Program-made: the position numbers and the translations under genes | The notes under the pieces: generated by a model | What the model was told of the DNA's origin: nothing | The model's input: the letters and a program-made list of their open reading frames with translations, nothing else | Database searches by the model: none | Shown: positions 41,854-51,555 of the stretch, in pieces | How positions within the stretch are numbered: position 1 is the stretch's first letter | Layout of the letters: every line of letters begins with the position of its first letter | DNA from: Urechidicola vernalis | GTDB taxonomy: Bacteria > Bacteroidota > Bacteroidia > Flavobacteriales > Flavobacteriaceae | Length of the DNA stretch: 64,000 bases | Assembly (NCBI RefSeq): GCF_031846385.1 | Contig: NZ_JAVRHV010000001.1 | Span: 124,001 to 188,000 of the forward strand | Direction of reading: 5' to 3'

Positions 41854-42591
41854 TTATTTAGTCTCTATAATAATTTTATCAATCGTTTGTTGTAGGTTAA
41901 TTAAATCCGTTTCATATTCTAAAAGATGGTATAAGAAATCATCTACTAGGCTTTCATATTCTAAATTATGAAAAATGGTTAATTTATCATGATTTAGTGT
42001 TGACCGTTTTCCCCAACCAATATTAGAATAGATGTCAATATCTTTAAGGGGGTATTTATCTGCTAGGAACGGAACAATGGAATTATTTATTTTATCATCC
42101 ATGTCGTTATAAGATTCTATCATTGCATCTTTACGACTAGACCATTCGTAAATAAGATATTTTAAATTTTCATTATTTAGACTTCTCATTTTACCGGATT
42201 GAATTAAATCTTGAATAGCGTTTTCTGATGGGGTAAATCTTCTTTGTTCAAAAGAATAAAAAATAAGACTATCAGTCTGTTCTTTTTTTAATTCTTCATA
42301 ATTTATTCCAAATAGAGACATTAAAACTTTGTTGGTTTTAATACACTCAGACAGCGAAATAACGGATTCGTCAATTTCCAATTTGTTTTTAGAAAATTCA
42401 GTATAAATATTTTTAAGTATTGCTTTTTCTTCGTTATTACTGATGCGATCTTGATTCCATGTATTAATTTGAAGCGCGATAAGGATACCTACTACAACAA
42501 GAATAATTTCACCAATAGCGTAGCGAAGGTACTGTTTGAATTTTTTTTCTTCTGCCAATTTTTTCCTAATTTTTCTGAATAGAGAAATCAT
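41854..42591 (-). CDS. DUF6090 family membrane protein
   Basis: A 245-residue protein with a basic N-terminus, YAIGEIILVVVGILIALQINTWN (given in part: IGEIILVVVGILIALQIN) as single membrane helix near residues 26-46, and a long charged helical extracytoplasmic domain. This start pattern is diagnostic of the flavobacterial DUF6090 family, which has many paralogs and no known function. It is 1 bp after the cyclophilin gene. Confidence 0.87.
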   Translation of the reverse strand: MISLFRKIRKKLAEEKKFKQYLRYAIGEIILVVVGILIALQINTWNQDRISNNEEKAILKNIYTEFSKNKLEIDESVISLSECIKTNKVLMSLFGINYEELKKEQTDSLIFYSFEQRRFTPSENAIQDLIQSGKMRSLNNENLKYLIYEWSSRKDAMIESYNDMDDKINNSIVPFLADKYPLKDIDIYSNIGWGKRSTLNHDKLTIFHNLEYESLVDDFLYHLLEYETDLINLQQTIDKIIIETK

Positions 42592-42592
42592 T

Positions 42593-43183
42593 TTATTGAA
42601 TTCGTTTTATGTTTTTTATTACAACCGGTTCCACTAAATATTGTGATGTATCTTTCATTCGTTGAATGGCTTTTACTACGTCCATTCCTTTTGTAACTTT
42701 TCCAAAGGCTGCAAATCCTTGTCCGTCTGGGTTTCGTTTTCCTCCAAAATCCAATTCAGGTTGGCTTCCTGTGCAAATAAAAAAACTATCAGTTGCTGTG
42801 TTTGGTTCAAGCCGAGCCATTGATAAAGTCCCGTTTTCATGCTTTAATCCAGTTTCTTTTGTTGTTTCTATTTTAATGGGAGGGAATCCGCCAGCATTCT
42901 CGTCTAATCCACCTTGAATAACCTCAATAGGTATAGTTCTTTCAGCTTCATTTTGTGTGTTGCAGACTCTAAAAAAAGCGCTATTCTCATATTTGTTTGC
43001 ATCTACATATTTTAGAAAATTAGCAACGGTAATAGGTGCCTTTTCGGGGTAAAGTTCAATAATGATATCTCCTTTATCGGTTTCAATAACACATTCGATA
43101 GAATTTTGATTACAATTATAAAAGACAATCGACACTGTACATAACAATATGAATTGTTTTGTTTTTTGAAGGATTTTAATCAT
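42593..43183 (-). CDS. Cyclophilin-type peptidyl-prolyl isomerase, probable lipoprotein
   Basis: A 196-residue cyclophilin with an N-terminal signal ending FYNC (Cys24, a loose lipobox). The catalytic domain has FFRVCNTQ, VIQGGLDENAGG, SMARLEP and DSFFICTG segments, closest to bacterial periplasmic PPIases. It heads the operon PPIase-DUF6090-microprotein-YdeI. The window also holds a second lipoprotein cyclophilin (33322) and a fusion (54754). Confidence 0.87.
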   Translation of the reverse strand: MIKILQKTKQFILLCTVSIVFYNCNQNSIECVIETDKGDIIIELYPEKAPITVANFLKYVDANKYENSAFFRVCNTQNEAERTIPIEVIQGGLDENAGGFPPIKIETTKETGLKHENGTLSMARLEPNTATDSFFICTGSQPELDFGGKRNPDGQGFAAFGKVTKGMDVVKAIQRMKDTSQYLVEPVVIKNIKRIQ

Positions 43184-43248
43184 GGATTTATTCTTTTAAT
43201 TCAAGTATCAAGGTGATTTCTTAATATTTCGATTAATTAATTTTAAAA

Positions 43249-44550
43249 CTAAGATTTAGTTCTCGGAATTTTTTCGATTATCCAATAAATTATGGAAAGG
43301 CCTACGATATACATTAAAATTCCTATTTGTTGTTTGCTATCTAAATGTGATAATAGGTATAGTATAATTATACAGGCCAAAATTGGAATTGTAATTCCTC
43401 CAGGAATTTCAAACTCCTCAGGTGCTGTTTTGTTTTTTCGCCTTAGTTGTATTACAGATAATGCAACTCCTAAATAAACGAGTAAAATAGCAGCACTTGC
43501 AATATTAATTAGTGTTTTAAAGCCTCCAAAGGAGGCAATCAAAAAGCCGATTGTAGCATAGAGTAATATGGCTACATAAGGAGTCTTAAATTTTGAGTGT
43601 ATTTTTTCAAGAATAGGAGCGGGCAACACTTTATCTTTAGAGAGTGCAAAGAATAGGCGTGGAGAATTTAGAAGGTCTCCAATAAAGTAACCGAACATTG
43701 ATATTGCTGCGCCTGTGAATAATATAGAGAAACCTATTGGACCAAAAATAACATTACCAACTTCTGCTAAAGGAGCCTCGGTATAATTGGCCAAGGAATC
43801 TCCTAAAACTCCTTGTGCAACTCCCTGAATTAACATGTATAAAATAAGCACTGTAACAATCGCTATAAATACACCTTTAGGAACAGTTTTTTTTGGGTTC
43901 TTAATCTCACCTCCAATAACAAGTCCAGTTTCTCCACCTTGAAAAGCGAAAATAAGAAAGAGTGATGTGGCACCAATTTCACTAATTGTAGGTGCAGATT
44001 CCCAAACCAAATTGGCAAAATCAACATTCTTCCAACCAACTATAATAAGCAGCAATAATGGCGATAATTTTAAAAGTGTTATTGTTTTTACCATTCCAAT
44101 CCCTTGCTTAATGCCAAGAATGTTGATAAAAGCCAATCCAAAGAAGACAAGTGCAAAGAATAATATGCGTACAACTCCATTTTCAAAAACAGGGAAAGTA
44201 TTGCTTAGGATGTCAACAAGAGCATTTGCAACTGTACCTCCTGCAAGTAAACTTCCTGTTATTGCAATGATAGCAACAATAAAGCCTGGATATTTACCAA
44301 AAGCGGCTTCTACATAAGCAAATCCACCACCAGTAGTGGTCACCTTACTACCTGCTTCTGCAAAACAAAGCATAATTAAACCGATCAATATTCCACAAAA
44401 GAGATAAGCAACAATACTTGTTGCTCCCATGTTTTCTGCAACAATGGCCGGAATTACAAAAATTCCTGCTCCAACAATGATATTTATAATATTAGCGGCG
44501 AGTCCTAAGGGACCAACGAACCTTTTTAGACCTTCGTCTTGTTCTTTCAT
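43249..44550 (-). CDS. APC family amino acid permease
   Basis: A 433-residue protein with about twelve membrane helices and the APC start VGAGIFVIPA (helix 1 unwound GxG motif), FAFQGGETG in helix 6 and FALSKDKVLP. It transports an amino acid or polyamine; the substrate is not readable. No operon partner is evident. Confidence 0.92.
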   Translation of the reverse strand: MKEQDEGLKRFVGPLGLAANIINIIVGAGIFVIPAIVAENMGATSIVAYLFCGILIGLIMLCFAEAGSKVTTTGGGFAYVEAAFGKYPGFIVAIIAITGSLLAGGTVANALVDILSNTFPVFENGVVRILFFALVFFGLAFINILGIKQGIGMVKTITLLKLSPLLLLIIVGWKNVDFANLVWESAPTISEIGATSLFLIFAFQGGETGLVIGGEIKNPKKTVPKGVFIAIVTVLILYMLIQGVAQGVLGDSLANYTEAPLAEVGNVIFGPIGFSILFTGAAISMFGYFIGDLLNSPRLFFALSKDKVLPAPILEKIHSKFKTPYVAILLYATIGFLIASFGGFKTLINIASAAILLVYLGVALSVIQLRRKNKTAPEEFEIPGGITIPILACIIILYLLSHLDSKQQIGILMYIVGLSIIYWIIEKIPRTKS

Positions 44551-44700
44551 TTTACTGGGTTTTGGAAACAGTTATAAATTCGATCTGAAAATATGGTAGA
44601 ATAGCATGTGCAAAGACATAGCTTATCTTGATGCATAGTTCAATTAGTTTCGTTAGGTTAACTACGGTTTCTAGTGGTAGTTGTAAATATACAAAAAATA

Positions 44701-47601
44701 CTACAGCAAAGCTTCTAATAAAACCGTAGCAGGATGAACGGCTTTTTGTTGCGTTCCATCTTTTATTTGATGGCGACAACTTGTACCAGACGCAACCAAA
44801 ATAGCGTCTTCATGAAGATTTCTGACTTTAGGAAATAAAGAATCTTCTCCAATTTGCATGCTGATATCGAAATGTTCTTTTTCAAATCCGAAAGATCCTG
44901 CCATACCACAGCACCCTGTTGCTAAAATAGACACTTTATAATTGGCTGGAAGGTTTAACATATTAAATGCTGGACGCATACCAACTAATGATTTTTGATG
45001 GCAGTGACCGTGAATTTTAATTTCCCTTTTTTCTGTAGTAAACAGGGTAGGAGATATTTGGTCGTTATCGATTTCTTTAGAAAGGAATTCTTCTAAAGTT
45101 AAACAATGCTTTGCCAATTTTTCTGCAGTAGCTTTATCATCTACTATTCGAAGATATTCATCTCTAAACGTAAGTATGGTCGATGGACCAATTCCGATTA
45201 AAGGTGTCCGTTCTGAAATGAGTTCTTTAAAAATTGAAACATTGGTGTTGGCTACCTTTTTAAATTCATTCAAGAATCCTTTTGAAACCAAACTTCTTCC
45301 ACTTTCTTCATGTTGAACGGTTAAAACATTATAACCTAATTTACTAAGTAATTTATACGTGTCAATTCCTATTTGAACTTCATTATAATTGATAAATTCA
45401 TCAACAAATAAATATACTTGTTTGTTCGAAGGACTAGAAGTTGATTGTTTAGAAAGCCATTTTTTAAAAGTAGTTTTTTCTAGTTTTGGAATACTTCTAC
45501 CTTTCGGTAAACCAAGTAAGTTCTTAGAGATTGAACTTTGTAATATGGTATTTGTAATATTTGGAAATTTGCTTCCTAGTTGATTGTATTTGTTGTTAAA
45601 GGCAAATAATTTATCTCTTAAACTTGGGCGATTTTCTTTATGATATTGAAATAAAAATTCCGCTTTTAAAGTTGCTACATCTACATTACTTGGGCATTCA
45701 CTAGCACAAGCCTTACAACTTAAACAAAGATCAAACACCTGTTTGAGTTCTTTGTGATCAAATTTATTGGTTTTATTAGAATTGGTTAAAAATTCTCGCA
45801 AAGTATTTGCTCTAGCTCTTGTGGTGTCTTTTTCATTTTTTGTGGCACGATAACTAGGACACATGGTTCCTCCTGCTTCTACAGATTTCCTACAATCACC
45901 TGACCCATTGCACTTTTCAGTTGTCTTTAGAATTCCTTCAGAATCAGAAAAATCGAATATAGTCGCGATTGTTGGTTCTTCTCTTCCAACTTTATATCTG
46001 AAAGACTGATCCATTGGGAAGGCATCTGTAATCTTCCCTTTATTAAATATACTATCTGGATCAAAACTATGCTTTATGCGCTTTAACAATTCATAGTTTT
46101 TAGAACCAATCATTAAAGGAATGAACTCCGCTCGTACAATACCATCTCCATGTTCACCACTAAAAGAGCCACCGTATTTTTTAACAAGTTTTGCGGTCTT
46201 TGTAGTTATTTCTCTAAATAAAACAACGTCTTCTTTCTTCTTTAAATTTAGAATAGGTCTCAGGTGAATTTCTCCAGCTCCTGCATGCGCGTAATAGACT
46301 GCCTCTTGATTATAGTCTTCCATCATTTTAGAAAACTCTGCAATATATTCCGGTAAATCGCTTACTTCAACGGCAGTATCTTCAATACACGCCACAGCTT
46401 TGTCGTCTCCAACAATATTACCCAATAGCCCTAAGCCAGCTTTTCTTAATTCAAAGGCCTTCGCAATATCATTTCCTTTTAGAACTGGAAATGCATATCC
46501 AAATTTATGTGTTTTTAAATCATCAATTAGTTTTAAGGCAAGTTTTTTGGTTTTTCCCATATTATCAGAAGATACCTCTAGCATTAATACCGCTTTTGGA
46601 TCTCCTTCAATAAAAAAACGATTTTTTAATTGTTTTCTGTTGTTTTTGGTGCAATCTAAAATGGTTTTATCCATTAATTCACACATGTATAAATTGTGCT
46701 TCATTGCAACAACTACGGCCTCCATGCTTTCATGGATACTTTCAAAATGTACCGCAACCAATAAACTTTGAGTAGGTGGAAGAGGATCTAACTTCAGTGT
46801 AATTTCTGTTGTGAATGCTAATGTGCCTTCGCTTCCGGATAATATATCGCAAAGATTTACATTTGGTTCTAAACCTCCGAACAAAGATGACTTTAATAGA
46901 CCATCTACATTATAACCTGTGTTTCTTCTATGAATGGGCTCGTTAGGGAATTCTTTTTTTATTTCTATTTGATGTTCTTCAACAATTAATTCATCATGAA
47001 TGGATTTATAAATCTTATTTTCAAGAGTGTTTCCCTTTATTTTGGAGATGAGCCTTTCATTCGAAATAGTCTCAAAGGTTACCTCAGAGCCATCCGAGAG
47101 TATAGTTTTTAATGCGAGTACTTTATCTCGAGTAGTTCCATACTGAATAGAAGTTGTTCCAGATGAATTGTTACCTACCATTCCGCCAATCATACATCTG
47201 TTTGATGTGGAAGTATTTGGTCCAAAAAACAATCCAAATGGCTTTAAAAATCTATTAAGGTCATCACGAATTACTCCAGGTTGAACCGTTACAGTTTTGG
47301 CTTCCTTGTCTACTGAAATTATATTAGTGAAGTGCTTAGAAACATCAACTATAATTCCATCTCCTACACATTGCCCTGCAAGAGAAGTTCCTGCCGTCCT
47401 AGGAATTAGTGTTGTTTCATTTTGATGCGCAAAAGCAATTAAGATTTTAATGTCCTCTTTGTTTTTAGGATAAGCAACTGCTAATGGTAATTTTCTGTAA
47501 ACTGAAGCATCGGTAGCATAAATAGCCTTATGAAGATTGTCGAAATGTAATTCTCCCCGAAGTTTAGCAGAAAGTTGTGATAAATGGTCGTTGCTTTGCA
47601 T
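44701..47601 (-). CDS. FAD-linked oxidase fused to Fe-S subunit (D-lactate/2-hydroxyacid dehydrogenase-like)
   Basis: A 966-residue fusion of a GlcD-type FAD_binding_4/FAD-oxidase_C flavoprotein (1-545) with a GlpC/CCG-type iron-sulfur half. Cys clusters CNGSGDC..GTMC near 563 and CLSCKACASEC near 628 mark two 4Fe-4S sites; the CCG domain has HGHCHQKS near 863 and ATGCCGMAGSFG near 895. Relatives such as E. coli YdiJ (D-2-hydroxyglutarate dehydrogenase) and bacterial D-lactate dehydrogenases use this architecture to pass electrons to quinone. The exact 2-hydroxyacid is unknown. Confidence 0.9.
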   Translation of the reverse strand: MQSNDHLSQLSAKLRGELHFDNLHKAIYATDASVYRKLPLAVAYPKNKEDIKILIAFAHQNETTLIPRTAGTSLAGQCVGDGIIVDVSKHFTNIISVDKEAKTVTVQPGVIRDDLNRFLKPFGLFFGPNTSTSNRCMIGGMVGNNSSGTTSIQYGTTRDKVLALKTILSDGSEVTFETISNERLISKIKGNTLENKIYKSIHDELIVEEHQIEIKKEFPNEPIHRRNTGYNVDGLLKSSLFGGLEPNVNLCDILSGSEGTLAFTTEITLKLDPLPPTQSLLVAVHFESIHESMEAVVVAMKHNLYMCELMDKTILDCTKNNRKQLKNRFFIEGDPKAVLMLEVSSDNMGKTKKLALKLIDDLKTHKFGYAFPVLKGNDIAKAFELRKAGLGLLGNIVGDDKAVACIEDTAVEVSDLPEYIAEFSKMMEDYNQEAVYYAHAGAGEIHLRPILNLKKKEDVVLFREITTKTAKLVKKYGGSFSGEHGDGIVRAEFIPLMIGSKNYELLKRIKHSFDPDSIFNKGKITDAFPMDQSFRYKVGREEPTIATIFDFSDSEGILKTTEKCNGSGDCRKSVEAGGTMCPSYRATKNEKDTTRARANTLREFLTNSNKTNKFDHKELKQVFDLCLSCKACASECPSNVDVATLKAEFLFQYHKENRPSLRDKLFAFNNKYNQLGSKFPNITNTILQSSISKNLLGLPKGRSIPKLEKTTFKKWLSKQSTSSPSNKQVYLFVDEFINYNEVQIGIDTYKLLSKLGYNVLTVQHEESGRSLVSKGFLNEFKKVANTNVSIFKELISERTPLIGIGPSTILTFRDEYLRIVDDKATAEKLAKHCLTLEEFLSKEIDNDQISPTLFTTEKREIKIHGHCHQKSLVGMRPAFNMLNLPANYKVSILATGCCGMAGSFGFEKEHFDISMQIGEDSLFPKVRNLHEDAILVASGTSCRHQIKDGTQQKAVHPATVLLEALL

Positions 47602-47618
47602 TGGGTAAAAATAAACAA

Positions 47619-48053
47619 CTATTTAAAAACAATCGATTTTTCAGTTCTAGGAATTTTACAAAAGTAATAAGGTTGTGTCATTGCACTAGTAGCCATGCCA
47701 TCTGGTGCGTTTGTTTGTACAAATACCTGAACTTCATCTTTAGTTTCTATAATTTTCGAAATTAAAATAGAATGACCGCCTGTTGTTTTTTCTCCTAAAA
47801 ATAAGGCAAGAATTAATTCTTTTTCAAAATCAATTTTAGGAATTGGAAAGCCAGGTTTACGAACTTTATTTATTTGTGTATAAACGGTTTTTAATTCATC
47901 TTGATTTTTAACAACAATGAATTGACTATTTAAATAGCCACCATTACTTCCTTGAACTAAAGTCTCAAATTGTACTTTTTGTGGGTAATTTTGCTGTTTA
48001 CCGCTTGCACACCCAAAAATTAGGAGTGTAGTAATGTATAATACGTATTTCAT
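47619..48053 (-). CDS. Lipoprotein with PrcB C-terminal-like domain
   Basis: A 144-residue protein with lipobox IFGCAS (Cys15) and a domain resembling PrcB_C (ELILALFLGEKTTGGHSILI and a Pro-Tyr near the end), named from a Treponema protease complex subunit. It probably has a lipid-anchored beta fold; function unknown. Its start overlaps the csaA-like stop by 1 bp. Confidence 0.75.
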   Translation of the reverse strand: MKYVLYITTLLIFGCASGKQQNYPQKVQFETLVQGSNGGYLNSQFIVVKNQDELKTVYTQINKVRKPGFPIPKIDFEKELILALFLGEKTTGGHSILISKIIETKDEVQVFVQTNAPDGMATSAMTQPYYFCKIPRTEKSIVFK

Positions 48054-48391
48054 TAGGTTATTTGTTCTCCATTTTTAATTTGTAGTGTTGCACTTTGCAA
48101 TAAAATAACATCGGCACCATTTTGTATTCCTAACACTAAAACTTCACTAGAAAAATTAGCAATTTGCCTAGGCTCAAAGTTTACAACTGCTGATACTTGT
48201 TTGCCAATCAATTCTTCTTTTGAATATAAGGTTGTTATTTGCGCACTAGATTTTTTAATACCTAATGCACCAAAATCAATAATTAATTGATAGGCAGGTT
48301 TTCTTGCCTTAGGAAAATCATTCACTTCCAGAATTGTGCCAATTCTTATATCCACTTTTGTGAAATCTTCAAATGAAATAATTGGTTTCAT
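48053..48391 (-). CDS. csaA: tRNA-binding domain protein (CsaA/YgjH-like)
   Basis: A 112-residue OB-fold EMAP-II-type tRNA-binding protein: DFTKVDIRIGTIL, FPKARKPAYQLIIDFG, KQVSAVVNFEPRQIANFSSEVLVLG. Standalone CsaA-like proteins bind tRNA and have been described as export-related chaperones in Bacillus. Overlaps the lipoprotein gene by 1 bp. Confidence 0.9.
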   Translation of the reverse strand: MKPIISFEDFTKVDIRIGTILEVNDFPKARKPAYQLIIDFGALGIKKSSAQITTLYSKEELIGKQVSAVVNFEPRQIANFSSEVLVLGIQNGADVILLQSATLQIKNGEQIT

Positions 48392-48397
48392 AAGTTC

Positions 48398-51049
48398 TTA
48401 TCTCGTTACAATAAATTCAATTCTTCTATTCTCTAAATGCTCCGTTTCACTACAATTTACACCATTGGCACATCTATTTAGCAATTCCGTTTCTCCATAT
48501 CCTTTGCCAGTTAGTCTGTCAGAATTTATACCTCTTTCAATTAAGAATGATAATATAGATTGCGCTCTTTGTTCAGATAGGGTTAAATTGTAATTATCTG
48601 GTGCACGACTATCGGTATGAACACCGATATCTACTTTTATTTCTGGATTTCTATTCATTATGGCAACCACTTTATTCAGTTCTATTGCCGCATCTTCACG
48701 TATGTCAGATTCATTTAAGTCAAAATCTATTTGATCTGTTATTATCATAAGGTTGTCACGGACCATTTCAAAATCTAACTTTGTTTCTAATATTATGGAA
48801 ACTGTTGTATTTGCCCCATGGACATTATCGGTATTTATTATTTTTGAGTCAATAGAATAATCTTTGGTTGTTGCACTAATTTTATAATTAGAACTACAAT
48901 CTACTTCAAAACTGAAAGTTCCATCAGAAGCAGTTGTTAAATTAGAAATTACTTGATCGTTTTCTAAAAGGTCCACGCTTACATTAGACATAGGTATTTT
49001 TGTTCTTGAGTTGGTAACCATTCCAGTAATTGTTTGTGCACAAATAGTAGATTTCAAGTTAAAATCAATTCGGTGATTTTCCTTTTGTACATCTGTAGAA
49101 GTAAACTCAGTAATGCCAGTTTCGAAGTCGGTCATAGAGACTTCTAATCTATAATCGGTTTCACATTTAATATTAATATGGAAGTTTCCATTTGAATTTG
49201 AATTGACAGTGGTTATGATATTACTACTTTCGTCATATAAATTTACCGTTGCATTAACTATAGGTAATCCATCCAACTCATTGTTAATTCTTCCCCGTAC
49301 AATTTGTTCGCAAGCAATAGGGGTTAATTCATTACCTAAAAAGAATTTCTCATTGTGTATCGGAGATTTACTAACGCTGACTAAAATTTCTTCATATCCA
49401 AGTTTTTCCGTAGCAATTTTATAATTACCATCACAAGGGGCTGTAAAAGTATAGTTACCTAATTCATTTGTTTCTGTGGCGTTAATCTGTTTGTTATTTT
49501 CAACCAAATAAACTTTAACTCCGCCTAAAACTGTTTTAGAATTAATATCTTTAAGTGTTCCCAGAAGAATAACATCACATGGTATTTTAGGCATTATTAT
49601 ATTTTGGGTAGTTTTTCCACCTGTAAAACGTGTAGTTTTTAACTCAAAATAAGATTCTTCAAAATTGTTAAGGCGTGCTGTAACACGGTAATGGTTGTTA
49701 CATTTTAATTGAAACGAATATTTTCCATCCGGTTTTAAATCATAGGTTCCAATGTTTTGACCATTTTCATAGAGCGTAATTTTAGCATCCGCCATAATAC
49801 TATTGTTTTCGTTTAGAATAGTCCCTTCAACGGTTTGTACACATTCATTATCATCTTCAACTTTCACTGCAGTAGCAACAATTACAGTAGGCGTAATGCT
49901 ATCTGAATTTATTTTAGTAACCGCAGTATCCTGTTTTTTAGCTATAGAAACCGTGTCTACCTTTATTGTATCTAATTGTGCTTCTTTAGTGAGGATCGCA
50001 ACATTTGATTCCTCATCAATCGTTTTGAAATCTTCAATTTCTACAATAGTATTCGCAGTTATATCTTCAGCACTCACAATTTCCTCAACTTCTTTCTCTT
50101 CTAGAATTGGTTCCTCATTAATTGTATACTTAAAAGTGTATATATCGGCATCACCTACACTTTCTTTTCTGGTAGAGGTTAAGTACCCAATGTTTTTTGA
50201 ATTGCTGTATATAAGTGAAAAATCATCAGCCTCACTGTTTATTGGTGCTCCCAAATTTTTTGATGTATTTGTAAAGAGTTCATATATTGGAATTCTAAAC
50301 ACATCTAGCGCACCTATACCACCATGACCATCAGATGAAAAATATAGGAAGTCATCTTCGCTAATAAATGGAAATAACTCATTTCTACTCGTATTTACTT
50401 TACTTCCTAAATTTACTGGTTTTCCGTAGCTCCCATCTGAATTAATGGAAATTGCATACAAGTCGAATTCACCATAGGAACCTTCCATGTTTGATGCAAA
50501 ATATAATTTGTTTCCTGATTTGTTTAAAACGGGATTTGTTACGGAATGTGAGTCACTATTTATAGGAAGTGGTGTTACATTAGATAATACACCACTTTCA
50601 TTAATATTAGCTTTGTAAATTTTTAGAAAGTGAGTTTTTTTCGCTTCTTTTTTGAAATACTTTCTATAATCGTCTTGGATGTAGCCGTTTCGTGTAAAGT
50701 ATACTGTTTTAAAATCTGATGTAAACGCAAGATTGGCTTCTAAAATTGGATTGAATTCTTCTGTACTAAAAAGAGTCACATTGTTTATGGTTCCATCATT
50801 TGAAATCTCACCTGAATACAATCGAAGTCCCATTTGACGGTTGTTTCTTCGATCTCTTTTATTTTCAGTTTTGTTAATTTTAGATGATGCAAAAATTACT
50901 TTTCCATTTTTGTAAAATTTAACTCCTAATTCTGCGTACTCAGAATTAACAGAAAGGTTATTAACCTCGAGAGGTTTCAAAGGTTGACTGTTAACCGCAA
51001 CAAAGAATAGGAGGGTGCTACAAAAGCAAGCAATTTTTATCTGGTTCAT
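48398..51049 (-). CDS. OmpA family protein with PD40 repeats and four Cys-paired regulatory-like modules
   Basis: An 883-residue secreted protein. Residues 30-310 hold PD40/WD40-like strands (KLYFASNMEGSYGEFDLY, DFLYFSSDGHGGIGALDVF); 320-400 is an acidic Ser/Thr-rich linker; 403-760 hold four carboxypeptidase-regulatory-like modules (starting Cys403, 491, 580, 670); 765-883 is an OmpA C-terminal peptidoglycan-binding domain (VDIGVHTDSRAPDNYNLTLSEQRAQ). Each module has a second Cys 47-49 residues on (450, 539, 629, 718), suggesting a disulfide per module. It overlaps the preceding DUF962 gene by 4 bp. Confidence 0.92.
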   Translation of the reverse strand: MNQIKIACFCSTLLFFVAVNSQPLKPLEVNNLSVNSEYAELGVKFYKNGKVIFASSKINKTENKRDRRNNRQMGLRLYSGEISNDGTINNVTLFSTEEFNPILEANLAFTSDFKTVYFTRNGYIQDDYRKYFKKEAKKTHFLKIYKANINESGVLSNVTPLPINSDSHSVTNPVLNKSGNKLYFASNMEGSYGEFDLYAISINSDGSYGKPVNLGSKVNTSRNELFPFISEDDFLYFSSDGHGGIGALDVFRIPIYELFTNTSKNLGAPINSEADDFSLIYSNSKNIGYLTSTRKESVGDADIYTFKYTINEEPILEEKEVEEIVSAEDITANTIVEIEDFKTIDEESNVAILTKEAQLDTIKVDTVSIAKKQDTAVTKINSDSITPTVIVATAVKVEDDNECVQTVEGTILNENNSIMADAKITLYENGQNIGTYDLKPDGKYSFQLKCNNHYRVTARLNNFEESYFELKTTRFTGGKTTQNIIMPKIPCDVILLGTLKDINSKTVLGGVKVYLVENNKQINATETNELGNYTFTAPCDGNYKIATEKLGYEEILVSVSKSPIHNEKFFLGNELTPIACEQIVRGRINNELDGLPIVNATVNLYDESSNIITTVNSNSNGNFHINIKCETDYRLEVSMTDFETGITEFTSTDVQKENHRIDFNLKSTICAQTITGMVTNSRTKIPMSNVSVDLLENDQVISNLTTASDGTFSFEVDCSSNYKISATTKDYSIDSKIINTDNVHGANTTVSIILETKLDFEMVRDNLMIITDQIDFDLNESDIREDAAIELNKVVAIMNRNPEIKVDIGVHTDSRAPDNYNLTLSEQRAQSILSFLIERGINSDRLTGKGYGETELLNRCANGVNCSETEHLENRRIEFIVTR

Positions 51050-51510
51050 TTTTTATTGGTCACCTTTTTTATAACCCAAGCCGGACCTATTAATAAAAAT
51101 TGAAGGTCTTGTAAAAATGAAGGTTTTGCACCTTCTATTTTATGACCATAAAACTGTCCAATCCATGCAATTACAAAAAGAGCGAGTGACGTGTATAATA
51201 AATTGGCTACAGTACTCAGATAATAATTTCCATAGAGGCAAAGTATAGAAAACACTAATATTTTTAAAAACATACTAAATGATAGTCGTAAGTAGAAAAA
51301 CAAACTAAAAACTAAAAAGACGACTGCCCAATTTTCAAAAACAGGTAAATTTAAATTAAGAGTATTCTCAATTATTCCGGCAGGAATCGACATGATCAAA
51401 CCAATTATACTAAAATAAATAACCGGTACACAAACAAAATGGATTAATTGATTTGTTTTATTTTGATGACTAACTGCATATTCATCAAACCATTGATTGA
51501 GAGTCTTCAT
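51046..51510 (-). CDS. DUF962 / Mpo1-like membrane protein
   Basis: A 154-residue protein with about four hydrophobic helices and the family start WFDEYAVSHQNKTNQLIHFVCVP, with catalytic His of the Mpo1/YGL010w family (His near 15 and 24, and HK in YGHKIEGAKPSF). Yeast Mpo1 is an Fe(II)-dependent dioxygenase of fatty acid alpha-oxidation; bacterial function is unproven. Coupled to the OmpA gene by ATGA overlap. Confidence 0.87.
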   Translation of the reverse strand: MKTLNQWFDEYAVSHQNKTNQLIHFVCVPVIYFSIIGLIMSIPAGIIENTLNLNLPVFENWAVVFLVFSLFFYLRLSFSMFLKILVFSILCLYGNYYLSTVANLLYTSLALFVIAWIGQFYGHKIEGAKPSFLQDLQFLLIGPAWVIKKVTNKK

Positions 51511-51517
51511 TATTTCT

Positions 51518-51525
51518 TAATTTTG
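51518..51525 (+). promoter_or_regulatory. Candidate -7 element of the redoxin gene
   Basis: TAATTTTG, exact TAnnTTTG match, 30 bp before the ATG at 51556. Confidence 0.4.
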
Positions 51526-51555
51526 ATGATATAAACTTACAAATAAAATCTTATA

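Noticed and set aside
43967..44317. 116-residue plus-strand ORF
   Set aside because: Antisense to the APC permease; low-complexity hydrophobic codons often leave the opposite frame open.
49803..50327. 174-residue plus-strand ORF
   Set aside because: It is the reverse reading of the Ser/Thr-rich part of the OmpA protein gene, which has clear domains on the minus strand.
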